From positions 1-42,349 of IMG/VR virus record IMGVR_UViG_3300035670_000474: DNA of 42,349 nucleotides. One strand, 5' to 3'. The notes beneath the pieces are model-generated. The model had not been told where the DNA came from and searched no databases. It saw only the letters and a list, made by a program, of their open reading frames with translations. Below, piece after piece: positions 39,719 to 42,349 of the stretch (within the stretch, counting starts at the first letter, position 1; each line of letters opens with the position of its first letter). A program made the position numbers and the translations under genes. The DNA comes from a virus.

Positions 39719-40073
39719 CTGAAGACCCGTTTTGGGCGGTCGCTGACTCGTTGCTCCTACTTGCGGCGCGAGGGTAAGGCGATGCTTCACCCGTTCTCAG
39801 GTTGTGTGCCTGGGCGTCGTTGTTCCTGGTAGGGGGAGACGAGAGGGGTTGGTCTGCGCGTACCCGCGTTGCGGGGCGCTGGAAGCGAGGGCCAAAGTGT
39901 GTTTTTGGTAGGGGCCGGGTTAGGGCTACTTGTCTTCGCTACAAAGACACATTGGGCTTCGGAAGGGGGTTGGTGGTGCTTCGGGTTGCGGTGTGTTTCT
40001 TATGCGTTTGGTCCCGTCGTTGGGACTCACGTTTATGGGTGTAACTATCTGTCCGATTGTGCGTTTATAGTTT
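39719..40073. other. Non-coding stretch before right-arm promoter
   Basis: Two modest rightward open frames cross this stretch. Their composition is unlike neighbouring genes and neither has a convincing ribosome site, so both are rejected. No tRNA, CRISPR array or clear inverted repeat was found. GT-rich segments and many TGTG/TTGG words are present. It may be a leader, a DNA structural region or an origin. Confidence 0.4.
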
Positions 40074-40104
40074 TTGACCTTCCCCCCCGCTGCGGGCGTA
40101 GCCT
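40074..40104 (+). promoter_or_regulatory. Candidate right-arm promoter
   Basis: TTGACC (40074-40079) and TAGCCT (40099-40104) form a possible -35/-10 pair with a 19-base spacer, longer than the 17-base ideal. The spacer contains CCCGC-T-GCGGG (40086-40096), a possible operator. The position before the structured leader supports initiation around 40110. Confidence 0.4.
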
Positions 40105-40231
40105 GCTCGGAAGGGAAACAATGGATCGACGGCGACTCCCCGATCCTCTATAGACCCGGCGTTCGCCCAGGGTGGAATTGAACGTCGGGCATATCTTCTA
40201 ATTACCGGCAAGGGGAGCCGGTTTCTTTTTT
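40105..40231 (+). ncRNA. Structured leader RNA or small RNA
   Basis: Three hairpins lie in series. The first is GGATCG/CGATCC (40123-40146) with a 12-base loop. The second is CCCGGCGTTC/GAACGTCGGG (40155-40189), ten pairs including one G-U. The third is the terminator at 40204-40222. CTCCCC of hairpin 1 (40136-40141) is complementary to GGGGAG in the terminator (40212-40217), allowing an alternative or loop-loop interaction. The order fits an attenuator or terminated small RNA ahead of the gene at 40243. Function is inferred. Confidence 0.55.
40204..40231 (+). terminator. Intrinsic terminator just before ribosome site
   Basis: ACCGGC (40204-40209) pairs with GCCGGT (40217-40222) around AAGGGGA, followed by TTTCTTTTTT through 40231. 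The GGAGG ribosome site begins one base later, so full termination would silence the following operon. Confidence 0.75.
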
Positions 40232-40242
40232 GGAGGCGTCTT

Positions 40243-40392
40243 GTGCGCTTGCTCGATATTGACGCTGAGAAGCGCCGAGTCCACGTTTTGGGACTGCGCG
40301 TTCATCACGGTCTCGTTGGTGTTGGCGCGGTTCTTGTGGGTGCGGTGCTGATTGTTCACGACCGCGCCGATTTCCCCTGGTCGCTGCGGTGA
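40243..40392 (+). CDS. 49-residue membrane protein
   Basis: The protein begins MRLLDIDAEKRRVHVLGLRV and has one likely membrane span (GLVGVGAVLVGAVLIV, about residues 24-39). It ends RADFPWSLR. GGAGG at 40232-40236 has good spacing to GTG, and GTGA overlaps the next gene. It is the first gene after the leader RNA. Function unknown. Confidence 0.7.
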   Translation: MRLLDIDAEKRRVHVLGLRVHHGLVGVGAVLVGAVLIVHDRADFPWSLR

Positions 40393-40649
40393 TTTACGAC
40401 GCTGACGCTTACGAGCTTGCTTGTTCGTTTGCTGATCGTGGTCACGTTCCGACTTGTATCCCGGTGATTGACGAGGACGCCTGGGAGCAAGTGGCGGTTG
40501 TGTCCCTTGACCCGAATCCGATTGCGCGGATTGCTCTTACGCATTCCGATAGAAGCGTTCGCGCTCGCGCTTTGGTTGCGGTTGCGATGAAAGCGCACGA
40601 CTTACTTCCTGACCGGGGGCTGACTTTCGATGCCCGTTATTTACCTTGA
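40389..40649 (+). CDS. Hypothetical small protein
   Basis: The 86-residue protein begins MIYDADAYELACSFADRGHV. It is mixed alpha/beta with a later RARALVAVAMKAHDLL helix. GTGA coupling to the membrane protein supports it. No family recognised. Confidence 0.6.
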   Translation: MIYDADAYELACSFADRGHVPTCIPVIDEDAWEQVAVVSLDPNPIARIALTHSDRSVRARALVAVAMKAHDLLPDRGLTFDARYLP

Positions 40650-40833
40650 CGAGCGGGAGCGTCGCTGGTTGCTCAATCTTGCGGTTGATCGTGAGATTGC
40701 GTGGTTGGCGGTCAAGCTTCAGCGTGAGGATCCCGAACGTGGCGGCCTTCCGATAACTCATTGGCAAGGAAGGCTTGCGATCGATGAATCCGCTTCTTGT
40801 GATCCTGAACCCCAGGAAGATTCAGATTGTTGA
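40630..40833 (+). CDS. Hypothetical small protein
   Basis: The 67-residue protein begins MPVIYLDERERRWLLNLAVD and ends in an acidic tail. It overlaps the upstream gene by 20 bases and the following glycosyltransferase by 50, so boundaries are less certain. No family recognised. Confidence 0.5.
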   Translation: MPVIYLDERERRWLLNLAVDREIAWLAVKLQREDPERGGLPITHWQGRLAIDESASCDPEPQEDSDC

Positions 40834-41449
40834 GGAAGCGTTCGGCAAGCTCGATGTTGCGAAGTGCCGGATCAGGGGTTACACCGAAGCGCAGATCGCT
40901 AACGGGGTTTGGTCGCAGGTAACGCAGGGTGCGCGGGAGCGCGGCTTTACGCACTTGACGTTGATTAGTGACGACGCGGTTGTGCCTGCCCGCAGCTTGC
41001 GTCTTGTGCTGGATCACGCGGCACTTAACGAGGATCGCGTCACGACGGGCTGGTGTAACGTAAACGAGCTTGATCAGACGGTGAATCTCAGTACGGAGCC
41101 GCTTACTTCTCCTTACCCGTACGAGACTTCTTATGCGCTGCCTTTGTGGCGCGATGTTCTTGTTGGACCCCCGGTTCAGCGCACCTACTTTACGGGCTTC
41201 GCTCTAACTACCGCGAGCCTAGAGATATGGGAGCGGTTCCCTTACCAAGTTTACGGTGAGGGCTTCGCCGCTGACTACTCAATGAGCCGGAGGCTTTGGG
41301 GCGCGGGAATCAAGATCGATGCTTTGCGTGACGCCTTCGTTCTTCATTTGAAAGCCTCGCAGGCTGGCAGCCCCGATATTGAGGAGCGTCGTCTTCTCAT
41401 TGGGGAGATAGAGCCGGGGCTGGTTTGGGAACTCCCGCACGATGCCTGA
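40784..41449 (+). CDS. Glycosyltransferase-like protein, third copy
   Basis: The 221-residue protein resembles a compact GT-A glycosyltransferase. It starts MNPLLVILNPRKIQIVEEAF, has FTHLTLISDDAVVPA (about residues 55-69) with an acidic pair in the DxD position, and later YFTGFALTTASLEIWERFPY and EGFAADYSMSRRLW. The last matches acceptor-site acidic/aromatic patterns in related enzymes. The donor and acceptor are unknown. ATG 40784 has AAGGAAGG upstream; TTG 40775 is possible. It is far from the other two GT genes but may act on the same virion proteins or host surface. Confidence 0.65.
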   Translation: MNPLLVILNPRKIQIVEEAFGKLDVAKCRIRGYTEAQIANGVWSQVTQGARERGFTHLTLISDDAVVPARSLRLVLDHAALNEDRVTTGWCNVNELDQTVNLSTEPLTSPYPYETSYALPLWRDVLVGPPVQRTYFTGFALTTASLEIWERFPYQVYGEGFAADYSMSRRLWGAGIKIDALRDAFVLHLKASQAGSPDIEERRLLIGEIEPGLVWELPHDA

Positions 41450-41786
41450 GTTCGCTTGCGTTGGTTGCGGGCGAATATCGAAGGGCCGCTATTGCGAAAG
41501 CTGCGCTGCTCAGATCGCTAACCGACGTCAACGTTCAGAGCGTGAGAGGGGCAGCGCTGCGGCCAGAGGTTACGGCCATCGCTGGCGACGCACCCGCGCT
41601 CGCTTCCTCGCCGCCCACCCCGTTTGTTCAATCGACGGTTGCTCGGAGCTTGCGACCGACGCTCACCATTTAGACGGCCTGGGTCCGCTTGGTCCCGATG
41701 GTCATAACGAAGCGAACTTACAGGCGCTTTGTCACTCGCACCATTCAGCGATCACGGCTGGGGGAATGAATGCCGCTCGGAGTTGA
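41442..41786 (+). CDS. Packaging-type HNH endonuclease
   Basis: The 114-residue protein has an N-terminal zinc-like pair (CVGCGRISKGRYCESC) and a canonical phage HNH region: RGYGHRWRRTRARFLAAHP, CSIDGCSELATDAHHLDGL and NEANLQALCHSHHS. HNH proteins next to terminase genes help cut cos DNA in many phages (family knowledge). Across the circular junction this gene lies next to the small terminase. It overlaps the GT-like gene by eight bases. Confidence 0.9.
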   Translation: MPEFACVGCGRISKGRYCESCAAQIANRRQRSERERGSAAARGYGHRWRRTRARFLAAHPVCSIDGCSELATDAHHLDGLGPLGPDGHNEANLQALCHSHHSAITAGGMNAARS

Positions 41787-41853
41787 AGTGCTGATCATTT
41801 CCGGTTTGCTGCTCGCGTTGTTTCTTGGAATCGTGCTGACCGTTGATCCGTGA
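41770..41853 (+). CDS. 27-residue membrane peptide
   Basis: The frame encodes MPLGVEVLIISGLLLALFLG and seven further residues, almost wholly a single membrane span. CTGGGGG upstream supports initiation. It overlaps the HNH gene by 17 bases and the next GTG by four as GTGA. Continuous coupling makes it likely, despite its length; function is unknown. Confidence 0.5.
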   Translation: MPLGVEVLIISGLLLALFLGIVLTVDP

Positions 41854-42284
41854 TCCTTCTGTACGGCAGGCCAGCTTCAGGTAAGAGCAGGCTCGCAGAA
41901 GAACTCTTCCGGGTTATGAACCTGGACTGGATCACGGTTGACGACTTCCGCGTTGATACCGCTACCGCTGAAGCTGCTCAGGCGAAACTCATTCACGCCG
42001 CCCGCTCTAAACGCGGTGAGGGCTTGATCGTTGAGTGCTGCCACCCGCACCCCCGGCTTCTCGATGAAGCAACCCTGGTCGTTGAGGTTCAAGCCTCCGA
42101 TCAGATGGTTGGTCGCAGGCTTTACGCGAGGGGCTGGACGCGTGACCATATTCGCCGCGCTCTCGCTGAACGCTACGACGTTGAGCCTGATCTGATCGTG
42201 GTTCCTGAGAACCCCGACCCCGTTGCCACCATCGAGAACGCTTACGCGAACAAACGTTCGACAACAAGTACGGCAACCACGTAA
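41850..42284 (+). CDS. P-loop kinase-like protein
   Basis: The 144-residue protein has Walker A GRPASGKS (residues 6-13), followed by DWITVDDFRVD, VECCHPHP and RRLYARGWTRDHIRRALAER, the layout of AAA_33/zeta-like small kinases and polynucleotide kinases. It may phosphorylate a nucleotide, nucleic acid or sugar. No toxin partner is seen. The GTG overlaps the membrane peptide. It is the last gene before the genome end. Confidence 0.75.
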   Translation: MILLYGRPASGKSRLAEELFRVMNLDWITVDDFRVDTATAEAAQAKLIHAARSKRGEGLIVECCHPHPRLLDEATLVVEVQASDQMVGRRLYARGWTRDHIRRALAERYDVEPDLIVVPENPDPVATIENAYANKRSTTSTATT

Positions 42285-42349
42285 CGACCTAACGCAAACA
42301 ACCCCCAACTACGTAGGGGGGCGTACCCCTAAGCCGCTGGGGGCGGGAC
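42285..42349. other. Right genome end with alternative hairpins
   Basis: CCCCC (42302-42306) pairs with GGGGG (42316-42320), with an eight-base palindrome CTACGTAG across the loop and stem edge. An alternative AGGGG/CCCCT hairpin uses 42315-42319 and 42326-42330. The last bases are GGGGGCGGGAC. These may end transcription or lie near cos, but no clear T-run follows. Confidence 0.45.

Noticed and set aside
39802-40153. Two overlapping rightward open frames of 80 and 94 residues.
   Set aside because: They have poor starts, GT-driven Trp/Gly/Val-rich composition and no convincing gene coupling; a non-coding leader is a better explanation.

Overview
The window looks like a complete or nearly complete genome of a temperate, contractile-tailed (myovirus-type) bacteriophage of about 42 kb. 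The left edge lies just before the terminase genes, and the right edge ends in G/C-rich hairpins after an HNH/P-loop pair, as expected for a cos-type linear genome. A Gram-positive, probably actinobacterial, host is suggested by the CHAP endolysin, LysM and NlpC/P60 tail proteins, a secreted 3D-type cell-wall protein, a large serine integrase, moderately high GC and many GTG/TTG starts. The host itself cannot be read from the sequence.

Left arm (110-27992, all rightward): terminase small and large subunits, portal, MuF-like head protein, scaffold, an ATP-grasp enzyme, a family-2 glycosyltransferase (GT), major capsid protein, and a tRNA-like RNA fold. A collagen-like fibre, a small beta protein, three related fibre proteins and a TPR-bearing GT follow. 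Next come connector/neck proteins, tail sheath, tail tube, frameshifted tail chaperones, a short tape measure, a LysM baseplate protein, a hub carrying two wall-hydrolase-like domains, OB spike, gp25-like wedge, baseplate J, tail protein I and a collar-domain fibre. The arm ends with the lysis cassette (XhlA-like protein, CHAP endolysin, holin), a metallophosphoesterase and a RusA-type resolvase.

Control and integration: a leftward operon of six small genes (29798-27989) reads towards RusA. A palindrome-rich stretch (29833-30036) separates it from a small rightward gene, a leftward HTH repressor (30628-30254) and an operator region (30635-30803). The rightward early operon (30804-35168) carries a Sak4-like ATPase and an SSB-like protein with an acidic tail. 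No polymerase, helicase or primase was recognised, so replication probably relies on the host. The serine integrase is encoded leftward. Just upstream of its preferred GTG start lies a 42-bp two-armed palindrome with the architecture of a serine-integrase attP. Because attP appears intact, this reads as a virion or circular form rather than an integrated prophage.

Right arm (36488-42284, rightward): small unknown proteins, a secreted 3D/double-psi-barrel protein, GIY-YIG-like, PD-(D/E)XK-like and HNH proteins, and a winged-helix candidate. A 0.5-kb non-coding stretch follows. It ends in three consecutive RNA hairpins, the last a terminator whose U-tract abuts the ribosome binding site of a 49-residue membrane protein. 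After this come a third GT-like protein, a second HNH endonuclease, a 27-residue membrane peptide and a P-loop kinase.

The most unusual feature is a possible virion-decoration system: one ATP-grasp enzyme and two GTs embedded in the head and fibre genes, a third GT in the right arm, and a Thr-rich collagen-like fibre with a carbohydrate-binding-like insert beside the capsid gene. Also worth attention are the attP candidate, the leader RNA at 40105-40231, the tRNA-like fold at 7610-7676 and the hairpin cluster at 29954-30036.
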